Position numbers and translations under genes: made by a program. A stretch of DNA of 64,000 nucleotides, from contig JAIXMF010000016.1 of NCBI GenBank assembly GCA_025201365.1, forward strand, positions 1 through 64,000. The letters are read 5' to 3'. The stretch comes from Syncephalis plumigaleata. Lineage: Eukaryota; Zoopagomycota; Zoopagomycetes; Zoopagales; Piptocephalidaceae. Below the pieces are notes generated by a model that was not told where the DNA came from, did not search any database, and saw only the letters and a program-made list of their open reading frames with translations. This document shows positions 26,881 through 39,079 of this stretch, in pieces. How positions within the stretch are numbered: the stretch's first letter is position 1; every line of letters begins with the position of its first letter.

Positions 26881-28611
26881 TTACGAGTGGGTGATTCGAT
26901 GGATTGCTCGTTTGACTCGATCGATAATCTTCTTATGTCGTTTTTGCCTTGTATCTCCTCCTGTTGTGCTACGTTGCTGCTGTTGCTGTTGCTGTTGTTG
27001 TTGTTGTTGCTGGTTGCTGCTTTCGTCTTCTTGGATGGTGGTCGTGGCACCTTGTGCGATCGGTGATGTGTGCGATGCAACGGGAGTGTGCGCGGTGCCG
27101 GTGAGTTCTGGTCCTCGGTTGTCGAGTTGATCACTTCCACTCGATTGGTTTTGTTGTGGCTGTTGCTGCTCATCGAGGATGGGTGACGATGATCCGCCGT
27201 TATCGTTTTGTTCAATGTTGTCACCATGAATGGGCGACGCCACATACGAATCGTGCGGTTCGATAGACGACGAATCAATCCGATGGGACGATTCGACGGG
27301 TAGATCAGGATCGGTGTCGATATTACTAGTGTTGCTGGTGCTGCTGCGGCTGCTTCGTCGTCGTTGTCGGTGGTATTGTCGGTGCCGTTCTTGGTCTTTA
27401 CTAACCGATAAGATGTAGGTGCCCATGCAGTTATTGGCTGGCTAAGAGGAATACATCAATGGATGTGTCGAGCGTAAATAACAAGTACAAAACATAAAGA
27501 TACGAGATCATAAGTAAATACTCTAGTAACATATATTGTATCAACTGATTAAATCTACATACCGATAATGATGTTGATGCTGCTGGTTGATTTGTCATGG
27601 CTAGTACTGCTGCTGACGTCGCTGCTACTGCTGCCGTATTGGTGGTGGCCATAGCAACACCTGGTAGTTCACACGACGAGTACACGCTTGTAAACTCGAT
27701 GGAACTCGGAACAATATTCGATTGTCGGCGAGCTTTCGTTAGATCGAGTAAAGTTTGCGCAAACAAATGCCCTTGAAACTCGGCCACTCTTAACTCTAGC
27801 GAGCTAGGTGTTTGTTTATTGTCGTGTCCAGCGAGTGTTCCAGCACCGAATGCACTACATCCATGCATCACATTGCATCCCATAAGTAAATGTTGCGCAC
27901 TATTGCCTAGAATATCATATAATTAGACGTGTATCTCACGTAGATGCATAGCAATTCGATCAATCATGCTTACCAAGTGGTAAATACATCATACCATGAT
28001 TAGCTAGCTTGGTCATGAACGATAGGGCGGCCGTTTCTTGACCGCTATTGAATGTAGAGGCAGAGAAAAAAGTACCGGCCAATTTACCTGTTAGCGCTTT
28101 CCTATTGATATTAAACTAGTTAGTAAATACTTTAGAACATTATTGCTATATTCTTACTCTCTCCACAATAGTGTGGTATGATCCCATAAATCTTGAACTG
28201 GTGCAGGAATACTGCCAAAATAAAGCCTAGTAATAAACAACGATTGTATTAGCCATACTGAATACTAGTGTGATTCATTCAATAACAAACAAACAACATA
28301 CGGAAATCCAAAGAGAAATCCATCAGCTTCTGCAAGTTGATGCGGTTCAATAGTTGGTATATTGGCCGGTTTGTTTACATTAGGTCGCGAGACTAGTTCT
28401 AATAGTAATCGATTTCTTTTGTATTAACAACAAATGAATTATCATCATCATCATCGTATAACATACCATTAGGCGATAGTCCCTCTGGTATTTGATACAT
28501 CGATACGTGAACACCAGGCACTGCACTTGCTCCACGTTTCTGTGCCTCTGCCATAGCATGAACATGACCATGAAGCGTGTAGTAAACGATAAATAGCTTG
28601 CACACTGCCAT
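26881..28611 (-). CDS. WrbA/Pst2-like flavodoxin-fold quinone reductase with long disordered tail
   Basis: ATG at 28611 gives MAVCKLFIVYYTLHGHVHAM, the FMN phosphate-loop region. Then come VSMYQIPEGLSPNG, TIEPHQLAEADGFLFGFP, PVQDLWDHTTLLW, LTGKLAGTFFSASTFNSGQE, FMTKLANHGMMYLPLG and HGCSAFGAGTLAG, matching fungal Pst2/Ycp4/Rfs1 proteins (NAD(P)H:quinone oxidoreductase type IV family, often at membrane eisosomes). Six introns have normal signals. Unusually, after the domain a further 250 or so residues follow: Ala/Thr-rich sequence, then Ser/Asp-rich sequence with a glutamine run near 26,975-27,010, and a basic amphipathic end DRVKRAIHRITHS. Typical family members are about 200 residues. The basic tail could bind membranes (inference). 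Confidence 0.86.
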
Positions 28612-29047
28612 ATCTACTAATTAGATGATACGATACGATACGATACGATACACTTGACAAAAATAACGAATGATAATGCTGTTGGTTGGTTGTCTAGCTA
28701 CACAGCGTATTATTAAAAGGTAATCACTAGTCAGAAGAGATATGAAACCAAGATTATTCATATAGTTAATACAGGTCAAACACGAGTCTTAGTAACAGCG
28801 AGTAAGAAAGAATTCATTGTCACGAGTTTCATCGGAAACCGTGACGGAAACTTACGTGCATAAGCATTTTCTGTTCGAGTGTGACTGTCATCTACACGGC
28901 ATTGATTACACTAAGAACGCTAAGACAATTCTTGTAATTTTTATTTGATTTGCTAATTCTTAATATCACTAAAGTAAAATCATATTGAACTAACTAACTG
29001 CACGTATGTAAGAAATGAGAAAAAGAAAAGGATAAAACTAATGCTGT
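28612..29047. other. Intergenic region
   Basis: Upstream region of the WrbA-like gene and 3' flank of the small gene ending at 29,048. A five-unit GATAC repeat (28,627-28,652) lies directly before the WrbA-like start. No other gene is supported. Confidence 0.5.
28627..28652. repeat. GATAC pentanucleotide repeat
   Basis: Five tandem CGATA/GATAC units, 15-40 bases upstream of the ATG of the leftward flavodoxin-fold gene. Confidence 0.85.
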
Positions 29048-29598
29048 TCACACTTCACGATGAATATGCACGGTACAGATACACGACATTGAGTGTCGAG
29101 TTGATTCGTCATCATCGTTGTTGTTGTTGTTGTTGTTGTTGTTTGCTTCCTCATGATGATGAGGCTGATTGACACGCCACGATAATGTCGGCCAAACTCG
29201 GATTTCCGACTCACAAACAAACGAGTACTATATACGTTGACCATCAAAACATGGTCATTGTTAGTTATACTATTTAATACATCTGTATATGTATATGAAG
29301 ACATACCTCATGTTTTAGTGTTTCTACGGCACAGTTATCACTCCTTTCCAATTGCTCACTAGGTCGAATGTGTAAATCAATACTGACACCAATGAGTCCG
29401 TTGGACTGTACGACAGCTATATTCATCAGGTCACAATGGTATGATTAGTAACATTATTACACTAGTAGCAGTTATAACAAGATCACACTTACGTTGTTGT
29501 CGCGTGTGTTCCTCAAGTTCACTTTCTAATATCGATATTGTTCTGTAAGTAGACGAGATGTCTTTAACGATGTCGATAATGAGTTTGTTGCTCGCCAT
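29048..29598 (-). CDS. Small protein, unrecognised (possibly the 3' part of the next gene)
   Basis: Three exons. ATG at 29598 gives MASNKLIIDIVKDISSTYRT, a helical stretch with ESELEEHTRQQ. Exon 2 reads VVQSNGLIGVSIDLHIRPSE and ends LKHE. Exon 3 reads SFVCESEIRVWPTLSWRVNQ, an asparagine run, and ends CTVHIHREV at 29,048. About 130 residues. The upstream gene stops only 51 bases before this ATG and has a second frame that also looks protein-like into this region (NDLWHDIYKKLSLEEDNG), so both may be one gene split by a sequence error. Confidence 0.45.
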
Positions 29599-29648
29599 TG
29601 TCCTCTTCTAACGATAGTTTCTTGTAGATATCATGCCATAGATCATTA

Positions 29649-31119
29649 CTAGCACGGATACATGATGCTGTTCCACTGACGATAACACTGATGGGGCATC
29701 ATCACCATTTCCTCTGGTAACATAGTGGTGGCAGTAGCAGTATTAGTGGTAGCAGTCCATGATGGATTGGACATGACCTCCATAGTTGTCCATGGTGTAT
29801 CATGTTTGCTTGCTACTTTGTCATAGTTATTTGTATCTGTATCAATACTATCATTACTGCTACTAGTGCTACTACTACTACTGCTACTACTGCTAGCATC
29901 ATGATTACTATCTCCATGATTATAGTTAGTAGTGGAATGCCATGGATAGGCGTCTTTTATCGGTAACAATGGTGATGGTAACCATTGTGGTGTCGGTAAG
30001 GCAGGCGTGTCTTGTGGTGCCACTCGAGGAGAAGTGGGCGTTTTCAGTATAGAATCATTGGCATGCCACACCAGTTGATCTGTTGATGACAGTGTCGTAT
30101 TCGATGCGAGAGATGGCGATAATAAGTGGGATGATGTCGTGATCGACTCGGTCAACGGTGTAAGTGCCAGTTTCCCTAGCCATTGCTCGACACTATGAAC
30201 GATCTCCCCGGTAGCCGAGCAGGGATGACTACCAAGTTGAGGCACCTATCATTTATCGTACATCAACGATTAGCATACATGTTTGCGTACGCCATATCAT
30301 TATCATTCACGACCGCGCATGTATCGTACAACTTACCGCGACAAAGCTAGGACTTTTTCCATTGAAGAAATAAATGGCACCAGTAAAGAGACAATCAGCG
30401 CTTGTTGCCACCGAGGAGGGACATGCTGATGCCGTAGCCGTTACACGGCGTATAGTATCCAGTTGCGGCATGGAACAAAGCCTATTTAGTCGAGCAGTTG
30501 AACTAGAACTAGACCTTGAGCTAACAGTAGTAGCAGTAGCAGCAGCAGTATTAGTACTAGTAGGACTACTAGTAGAAATAGTAGAAGTATGAGGATAAGT
30601 AAGTGTAGATTGAACAGTGGGAATACTAGTCGATGCTTCTGCCAGTGTCGATGATGTATTCTTGAATGGCATACTGGTTAAGGGTGGGGTTTGTGGCAAT
30701 GTATAACGACGACGCTCACGCCATGACACCATGTGCTCGTCAGTTTTGGCTTTATTTTTGTGGCATGTTTCCATTGTTGCTGTTGACGATGCTACCATCA
30801 ATTCCAAGGCAGTCGACATTAAGGGAGGCATGGACGACGACGACGACGACGAATGACCATTTGGTGCTACTGCTGCTGCTTCTGCTTCTGTCGCATCTGT
30901 AACAACATTCCCACTACCATGCATGCGTGCAGACCCGATAGTAGGAGCAATGCAAGTAGCACTACAACTGGGAGACATTCTATCCTTGTGTGCCTCTATT
31001 GACAAAGAAGGAAAAGGGGAAGACAACTGTGGCAGCACCTGTCCACCATTGACGTCATTACTCCTCGCGTTAGCATTGTTATACACACGATTATAATTAT
31101 CTGCAGTAGTAGAGGCCAT
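29649..31119 (-). CDS. Ser/Thr-rich low-complexity protein, unrecognised
   Basis: ATG at 31119 gives MASTTADNYNRVYNNANARS. The protein is dominated by Ser/Thr/Ala runs, with islands such as MVSWRERRRYTLPQTPPLTS and RLNRLCSMPQLDTIRRV. One intron at about 30,246-30,336 joins GKSPSFVA to VPQLGSHPCSATGEIVHSVE with QWLGKL. A serine run sits near 29,840-29,880. The RRYTLPQTPP and CSMPQLD islands look like phosphorylation or docking motifs, but I cannot name a family. An in-frame upstream extension starts at a non-preferred position and is rejected. Confidence 0.55.
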
Positions 31120-31974
31120 TTCTCTCGCACTCTCTTTCCTTTCTCTCTCTCGCTTTCTTCTTTGAAACGGTAAATGACGATGAATATCAATAATGTCTAA
31201 TGGACAAGTTGTATTTCCATACAAGTAGCATAGGAATATTGATGATTATAGGGAGAGGATCATTTCAAAAAGTAGGGGCAATTTAGAAACACAAGGTATA
31301 GCTCTCGTAGTATAGGATGGATCAATATCAATCACTATCTCATTATCATTTGATGATATGGTCGTGTTAATAATAATATGACGTGGTGTCGCCATAGTGA
31401 AACATGTCTCATTGAAATATTTTAATAACTCATAATAGCAGCAGCATTAGCATTAGCAGCAGTACATGTGATAGCAATGATTGTATAGTAAAATGGCATT
31501 GTGTGGTAGCAATAATTTGTTAATGAATTGATGTGTGGATGTGTGTGATATGATTGTTGTTGTCGTCGTCGTGCAATAGTGCGCGGTAAGTAAGGTGAGA
31601 TGATAGTTGCCAAGCTCTGTATACATCATACGTATTTGCGTATGCATACATGACGCACGCATCATGGATCAATTAATATGCACGAGCGTATGTGTATAGT
31701 AGAATGAGATAAGGTAAGGTAAAGTTAATGTGGAAATAAACGTGTTATAATGATTACTGAAAGAGAAAGAACGCGTGTACATATAATATGTATGTCTGTC
31801 TGTCTGTACGTATGTATGTATGTATGCATGCATAGTCAGAAAGGATTGATGATGATGGTGGTAATGATGTCATTATAAACGTACGTGTAAATACTATGCT
31901 CATTTTCTACATCCACATCAGAGTTACTACACGCGTACACGCGAGACAAGGCTATGCAAAAATCAACGGTATGC
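31120..31974. other. Intergenic region
   Basis: Upstream of the Ser/Thr-rich gene, whose leader has TCTCTC tracts, and 3' flank of RAE1. It contains GTATGTATGT and CATGCATG-type repeats near 31,790-31,830. No gene is supported. Confidence 0.45.
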
Positions 31975-33568
31975 TTATCGTTTCTTAGGTGCACGCGGCT
32001 TTACATCTTCATCTTTAACGGCATGCAAGAATATTTGCTGCTTGTCACTGCTCGACGCACGTTGATGTCCCTATAATGAATCGAGTAGAGCAGCAGTGTC
32101 ATGCATGTTAGTTACATCTAGTATAGTTCAATAGGAGGATGCCTACCTTGGACCAGTCATAGCTTACTGCATAGGCAAATATCGCGCCATTTCTATTGAA
32201 CGTTGTGCATGGAATGGGAGCACCCACATTGTTGAACATCTTAAGCCGTTGTTTCGAGTCCTTGTCCCAAAAGTTGAATGTGCCATCGGATCCTGCAGTC
32301 GAGAATGTACCATGAACAGGATGGAAGCTGATCGCGTTCACCGAGTAGACTTGACTGTTATCACGATGACACTTGAACGAGAAGTTATTGCTAATAGAAC
32401 AACATGTAATCATAGATTAATATTAATATCTAGTTATGTTATATTGGTGTATATCACTTACACGGCATCCTTTTCTTCCACATACTGAATAGCAACACGT
32501 CCTTCAATACTACCCACGGCAAAGCCATTACCAGTAGGGAAACAGGATACACATCGAGTTTGCCATTTCAATGGTGATTGTAAGCTCTAGTTATTGCACA
32601 TAACATATAGTTGTAAGTCAACTAGTTACTAACTGATTACACATTGACTCACCTTGAATGGTGTAGTTGGCGAGTTAAGATTGAATATTTGAATATGTCT
32701 ATCTGCACAGCCAACCACTAGTAATGGAAATAGAGCATCCATGGTGTAACAGCGTTCAGGTAATTGTACAGATGCCACTGGATTAGGCTGTCGACAATCC
32801 CAATACTACATACAAATGTAATAAATAATCGATTAGATTTGTGTATTTTACGCATATATATATAGATATATAGATATGCATTGCTGTCTAAAATGTCTCG
32901 CGTACCTTCAACATTTTATCCCATCCACCCGTGGCTAGAATGGGCTGACCTGCTGTATCCACCCATCGCATACTTCTAATAGTTCCATCATGCTGGGCAA
33001 TCTGCTGAGACTGGCCCGATTGCAAGTCGTATAATCGTGCTGTTTTATCTCCTCCACCAGAGGCCAACTTGGAACCATCCTATATACACGATGACGATGA
33101 TGATGATGATGTGGTATGAGTGATTAGTCCTAATACTCCTAGCACAATATACTTGCTCGTTATGAGTCATATGCTTACTTTTGACCATGCACAGCAAAGC
33201 ACCGGTCCTTCGTGATTGTACATTGCTTTACCTACTGTAGAACCATTAGGCTGTACCTCGTAGATACGCACCTAGCATATAACAAGAAAGTATAAGAATA
33301 AAGAGAATCGAGAAGAATACGCGCCTGTGCGTTTGTTTACACTTACTTGGTTATCCCACGATGTAACGCTTAGTAGATCGGCCGTTGGACTAAAGGATAA
33401 ATCGGAGATACCATCACTAGGTGGTTGCGATACCTATATATGTATATGCATATACATCGCGTATCAGTACAACTGACAACATCAAAAGGCAAGAGCACGC
33501 CGATAGAGGAGTGAGACGTGTAAACAAGAAGAAAATACCTCAAAATCCTTTGCTTGATTCATATTCAT
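31975..33568 (-). CDS. RAE1: RAE1/Gle2 mRNA export WD40 protein
   Basis: Nuclear-pore-associated WD-repeat protein that works with NUP98 in mRNA export and spindle assembly. ATG at 33568 gives [20 protein letters not shown], the usual short lead into the first blade. Exons then give [123 protein letters not shown] and [18 protein letters not shown], ending VKPRAPKKR. The order and wording of these blades are those of RAE1. Nine or so introns. Possible non-coding leader introns lie at about 33,575-33,910. The frame appears intact. Confidence 0.94.
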
Positions 33569-34029
33569 CGTTGTCTTACTATTGACAGATATTTAGTATA
33601 CGATAGTGCATATAGACAAGTGAACAGGTAAACAACGTTGTAATCTTACCTGATCGTCGCTACAATCGTTGGACAATCAAAAGAGAAAGAGAAAGAGAGC
33701 GAGAAAGAAATAAAGAAAAGAGGATAAAAGGAAGAAATAACAACAACAATAATAACAACATATAATCATGACGAATTAAACAAGCCTTTTTCTTAATCTG
33801 TCGAACACTCTTTTCCTATTATATTGCCTTACACAACACATAGTACTAACAGTGCAGTGACCACCACCAACAACAACAACACCTTTACCACTTACTTCGA
33901 CTGCCATTTTGACTGGCATCCACCTTTCGTCTATTTTACTCTACTCTATTTCAATACTAGTCGGCTACTTTACCGTATTTCTTAGTATTCAACCATTCAA
34001 ACTACGTGTGTCTATTCACATCCTCTTCC
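33569..34029. other. Divergent promoter region of RAE1 and the acidic-protein gene
   Basis: It holds probable 5'-leader introns of RAE1 (a GTAAGA donor near 33,650, and a GTAAGT donor near 33,900 after a four-codon frame MAVE that does not lead into the RAE1 frame), a GAAAGA tract and ACAACA runs. No separate gene is supported. Confidence 0.45.
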
Positions 34030-35507
34030 ATGATGAAGCATAACAGCGACCTTACTGAAGCCGTCAACGTCGAGTCACTCTATACACTACTGGCTCATCT
34101 GGACGACTTGACCACAAATGGTGCAACATCGCCTGTGACGCCTTTATCGCCTGCGACACCTGTAGGTGGTGCGGGTCAGACACAGGTACATGTGGCCCAG
34201 TTACTACGTGCTTACTGCGCTGGTACTGACGTTACCGGTCTGCCTACGGAGCCAGCATCGATTGTGGAGACAATCCGTCGTATCGGCGAGCAGTGTCGAG
34301 GTCAACCGAGCTATCATGCAATGGTTGACCGTGTTTGCGAAGCCTATCCCACGCTACGACGCATCCACAAAGCTTTTCTCGATGGTGGTCCCAAGGATGC
34401 CGTTCATTGGCCTGGTTTCCTGCAAACCTTGCGTCTTGATGCCAATGAAGTCGGACACGCCGAGGTCGAGCGCGACATGGAGCGATATCTAACAATACAG
34501 CACGCGTAAGCGATGATTGTCGATTCCGTGTCTGGCGTGTTGTCCTAGAAGCAGGTATGATCGCAGATCTAGGTAAGTAATCGTGTCAATGCAATGAACA
34601 ATGATAACAGGTATTTGATAACTCACTCATTCATTCACCATATGGAATAGGTGTATCTCGTCGACAATTAGATGCACTACACGAAGCATTGGGCTGCGAT
34701 GATCGCGTCCACTATTCTACATTACACGCATTGCGATCGGCTTATGAACGACAATTGTCGTGGCCTGATGTTATGCACGCGGTAGGCGGTCTCGTACGTA
34801 TGATGAAGCCGAATGTATGGGAAGACACGCAGGCAATGGAGGCGGTGTAGCCAATGTACTCCGTGATATGGGTACACGCGTTCGTAATGTCTACGGCGGT
34901 CCGATGGATACGCTAACACGTAGCGAGCCCAATTATGATAACAACACTAACATGTATGAAATTGAAGATGACGACATTATGGAATTGGAACGAAATGCTA
35001 ATTCATACGAAGGTATTTATCATATGACATACAGGTATTGACGTATAGATTTGTTTACTAATCTTACATGTATGTGTGGATACATGTACGTACATTATTA
35101 TGCTAGAAATGCTCGATGCAATGGAACATGGCGATGATGATTACGGCTATGATGACGAGCACACTCATTCATCACATCGATTCTACGCTGACTCGGAAGG
35201 AGATCATAGTTTCAATCATGATTCCTATGGTCAACAAAACTACTACGATCCAGATGAGTACATGTACGGTGGCAGTCAGGATGGTTCCCCGATGATAGAT
35301 CGTAATGAACCAGATACGGCACTACTTACAGCGTTAGGTCCACCGGTAGTGGTATCCGATCCGTATATTGCTCGGGTCAACACACCCGAAGAACAGGCAC
35401 TATCGGTGATGATGCATGAATTAGCACTTGACGAATCGTCTACTACTACTACTACTACTACTACTACATCAGAAACAATAATGTCAAGAAATACAAATAA
35501 CTATTGA
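34030..35507 (+). CDS. Acidic protein, unrecognised
   Basis: ATG at 34030 gives MMKHNSDLTEAVNVESLYTL. The first part is helical (VHVAQLLRAYCAGTDVTGLP, ETIRRIGEQCRGQPSYHAMV, HKAFLDGGPKDAVHWPGFLQ). A frame change near 34,505 leads to FRVWRVVLEAGMIADLG, an intron, then SRRQLDALHEALGCDDRVHY. After another change near 34,845 and an intron at about 35,013-35,106, the C-terminal half is very Asp/Glu/Tyr-rich (MEHGDDDYGYDDEHTH) and ends in a threonine run before 35507. The paired helical segments hint at EF-hand-like or helical-repeat structure, but the calcium loops are not convincing. Unrecognised. Confidence 0.5.
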
Positions 35508-35782
35508 TTAGCATAGTTGTTTACCACGAGTTCTAGTCAAAAACTATGCGCGTGTATCCAATGAATGGCTACTTCCTACCTATTCACTTTTCCTAGTAGA
35601 TCTTGATTCCAACTCATTTAGATTGTTTCATTTTTAGTAATAGCTGTAATAAATCTTTAGTAGATGGTTATAGAATAATGAATATGCCATGACAGCATCT
35701 TATTTATTACTATTTACATTCATTAATAAAATTGGTTTTTTGTCATGTTCACTTGTTTATACAGTAAAAAGTAAAATGATGA

Positions 35783-37222
35783 CTATTTACTATGCCATAA
35801 TCCTTGTCGAGCCATGCTTACATGATTATTTCTCTCATGAGTATACTCATAGCTACCATCATCATCTGAAATAATCGATGATACTGAATTGTCGGATACA
35901 AATGAATGACCGGATAATACAACATCATCGCATGATGTGACATGTTCGTCGACTAAGAAGGAAGAATAATCGCTGTTGACATTATCCCAATATAAACACA
36001 TAACCATAATGACAAGTGAGATAGAAAATGCCCAGTTGCGTACTCCATATCGTCCAATCGACGTCTTTTTGAAATGTAAGCATGCAAACTAGAGGAAAGT
36101 TCACTAGCATCATAATTAGTTTAACTACAAATTGCAATACCAATACAGATTTGAATCTTACCTAATACTTGGAATCCTAGTGATCTCGCACTTAATGCGC
36201 CACTTTCCTAGATGCTCTATGATAAGCTTACAATAACCCAAGAAAGTATCGATAGAGAATAATACATACCCTACCATACCAAGTGGTCCGTAGTTGACAT
36301 GAACTCTGAATCATTAGGAGGATTAGATTGAAAATACCCAATGGATGTTTCCATTCACGTAGATGAATTGCATCAAGCATATTGGAATTAATCGAGATTA
36401 TAGTAAAACTAGCTGTTGCAATAATAACAAGCAACATAAACATCATGCAACTTGGGCAGTAATCCATTCTGTCGTTGCTTGAACACCTAGTCTATCACGC
36501 TTTCCCAAGAGGTAATAGTCGCATACGCCAATATTTATGCAAGCACTAGTTTGAACAGTATCTCTTGTTCAACGGGAGTACAATACTTGTTAGGTATCGT
36601 CGATCTGAGGAAAGTAATAAACGCTACATGCGAATCTATTCGTGATTCAGTTACGATATTAAACGGATGATGAATTCATACGACCGAGATAGAGGAGTGC
36701 AAGGATACATTATCAAGAGGAAACAGTCGCAGTCACTAGTTGGAAACAGTCAAGCAATTGATACGTACAAACGGATAACGGCTATCGTATATAGATGTTA
36801 GTAGTCCAACATTGTGGATCGATCAATTAAACGCTATAGTACCATTTGCATACAACATTGCATTGCACTCGTTCGTTGAAGTATAATATTTACGGCATTG
36901 CACCAGTTCCGAATGCACAAAGAAACGTATACCATATACTTAGACCGCTACTTGTACGTAGTCTAACAATCCGATGAATTTGTATAGCATAGGAATAAGC
37001 TAACAAGCAGTAGAGTACAATTCTGATTAGAAACATCGCGATACTATATGAGAACTCGCAGGATGGCGAATCACGATAAATGAGCTTATTCCAATTCTCA
37101 ATCATTAATATCGGTGTCTGTATGATCTTATTTAAAATACTCGGTATTTCGGTAAACAATAATGATGGTAGAGACATAAAATACAACTGAAATAATATAC
37201 TTCTTACGGTTAGCGAGTACAA
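35783..37222 (-). CDS. Probable PQ-loop family membrane protein (model incomplete)
   Basis: The 5' part (36,890-37,222) has a helix FLIRIVLYCLLAYSYAIQIH followed by RIVRLRTSSGLSIWYTFLCA, which fits the PQ-loop pattern (aromatic-x-x-Q-I-x-R, basic stretch, S-x-GLS, helix), with the usual proline replaced. A middle piece (36,228-36,467) carries MLLVIIATASFTIISI, and a short exon reads SGALSARSLGFQVL, again like a second PQ-loop helix junction. The last exon gives NWAFSISLVIMVMCLYWDN and a Ser/Asp-rich tail to 35783. The exons between 36,470 and 36,880 could not be joined in one frame. Proteins of this family move amino acids or sugars, or act as membrane sensors, in endosomes and vacuoles. The start is uncertain. 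Confidence 0.4.
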
Positions 37223-37671
37223 AGCGTACGCGTCATCAAATCAGATTTATATTAACAATTACGTCACCAATAATAGTAAAATGCCACTGCAATGAGACAA
37301 GAAGGTAACTTTGGGAAAGAGTTCATACAAAAGATATATATCATACTATCATGTTCATTACTAGTATACATGGTGTTCGACACAATGTCAATAGCAAGTG
37401 TATGGTGGTTGTAACAGGAGTACGCGTCATTATTGATGGAGTATTCTGAAATGATGATACTGTGTAGATTCAGACAATTGATAGATCATGCGGTTACACG
37501 ACATTCAGCATTCATCACTAATTGTTATGATGATTAAACAGATGGATAACTTTCCTTACATTCCACTTTAATCGACACTCATATGCATCGTGTACATCTA
37601 AAAGTGATTAAATGATAGTGACTATATTGACACTCCTTAGATGCATGTCTAATTCAATAGTAATAGCTCAT

Positions 37672-37705
37672 TTGTACATTCATATGGTGAGAGGAATGCT
37701 ACATG
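37672..37705 (+). repeat. 34-base imperfect direct repeat, copy 1
   Basis: It matches 38,422-38,455 at 29 of 34 positions; all five differences are transitions. Both copies contain GGTGAGAGGAAT then CTACATG. Function unknown. Confidence 0.7.
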
Positions 37706-37945
37706 ATACATCGTAAACAAAGACGACAATACAATTATATTCCCATCGACTTGAACAGCTCATGTCGATATTGCTTCATGCATTCGGACTGCATTCGACA
37801 ATTGACAGAAACAAGCATGACATGTATTCCTCCATCTAATTGGTACTCATCTGCTCGGTGTGTTACTACACCAATACTACTTGTCATTTGGTATTTGTCT
37901 GTCCATTGTATCCGTCAATGATCACTCGCCTATTGACTACCACTC

Positions 37946-37991
37946 ACTACTACTACTACTACTACTACTATTACTACTACTACTACTACTA
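37946..37991. repeat. CTA trinucleotide microsatellite
   Basis: About fifteen CTA units with one interruption. A shorter CTA run also sits in the leader of the micro-exon gene at about 38,943-38,965. Confidence 0.9.
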
Positions 37992-38421
37992 TTCATTCCA
38001 TAATACACTAGTCATGTATACAGCAATCACTACAATTATTGTAATAATATCATCGTATCATCAATCAATACAAAGTAGTCAACATATCTGGATGTACAAT
38101 ACAAACAAGCAATATCAGTTGATACAAGTGTACGTGTGCATCATTCACTGAACATACCGATAGCTATCAATGATAATGGTGATACGACATATTCTGGCCA
38201 TTTGATTGATGTCTACATAATTGCACTAATAGGAACAGGTATTTGTAACCTATCAAGGTGTTCGGTATCACGAATAAACATACGTACAGCCAACTCTCTT
38301 TTCATATGCACAGTCCCATATGCATAGCTTCTAATCTGGAGATGATCAATTGATAAGTTTAATGTCGTTTGGCATTCACCAATAGCAATGACTGGTATGT
38401 GAATTCAACGGCAGACATATA

Positions 38422-38455
38422 TTGTACGTCCATGCGGTGAGAGGAATACTACATG
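38422..38455 (+). repeat. 34-base imperfect direct repeat, copy 2
   Basis: Second copy of the repeat at 37,672-37,705, 750 bases downstream and about 430 bases before the TATA box of the micro-exon gene. Confidence 0.7.
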
Positions 38456-38880
38456 GATGCTGCTGGTTGATTTTCAATGAGGATTGTGATGCGATCATGC
38501 AAAGATGGGCATAGAGGATCAACTTGACATTGTTTAACACCGGACATTCGAACTACATGGCCAATTGATAAATGCAAGTTAATGCTTGCATTATTGATGT
38601 ACTACTTACAAGCAGCGGATTGACAATGCAGCCATACCAATATTCACTACTGAGTTGCATGATGCTGTTAGAGCAGTATTGCCCTATCATTCAGATAGTA
38701 CATCTACTGGTCAATATCCGCATGAATGGCATGGTAAACGTGCAGTCTGATGGATGTTCCATCATTCCGAGTACAATCCATGTACAGAGGAGAGTATCGT
38801 ATGGAGATGGTCTGACTGTGGCCTATGGCCATCGTATTATGTCCACTAGGAATATCCGCCATCATCATCATCATCTCGGC

Positions 38881-38886
38881 TATAAA
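38881..38886 (+). promoter_or_regulatory. TATA box of the micro-exon gene
   Basis: TATAAA followed by TCAAGC, 194 bases upstream of the ATG at 39,080. The intervening leader is strongly pyrimidine-rich (TACTCTACTCTACTAC type), as in highly expressed fungal genes. The position is plausible but no start site is mapped. Confidence 0.55.
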
Positions 38887-39079
38887 TCAAGCACTTTTTG
38901 ACACACTCGACTTGCCATCTTCATACTCGCTCTTCTACTCTACTCTACTACTACTACTACTACTATCATTACTCGTATATACCACTGCCTTATATTCTCG
39001 TTCTATTCTACTCTCACTACTTTCTACTCTCGTTCTAGTCTGTTTATTTGTCTATCGATTCCGCTAGGCCAACATCAAC

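Larger units (their letters stand above)
37223..38880. other. 1.65-kb region upstream of the micro-exon gene, no supported gene
   Basis: Six-frame reading shows only short open frames with no conserved wording. It holds a CTA microsatellite (37,946-37,991) and an imperfect 34-base direct repeat (37,672-37,705 and 38,422-38,455) that differs only by five transitions. Splice-like pieces are scattered (for example CAATAG, nine bases, then GTATGT at about 38,381-38,400). These could be chance, promoter elements or relics of an older intron array. Confidence 0.45.
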
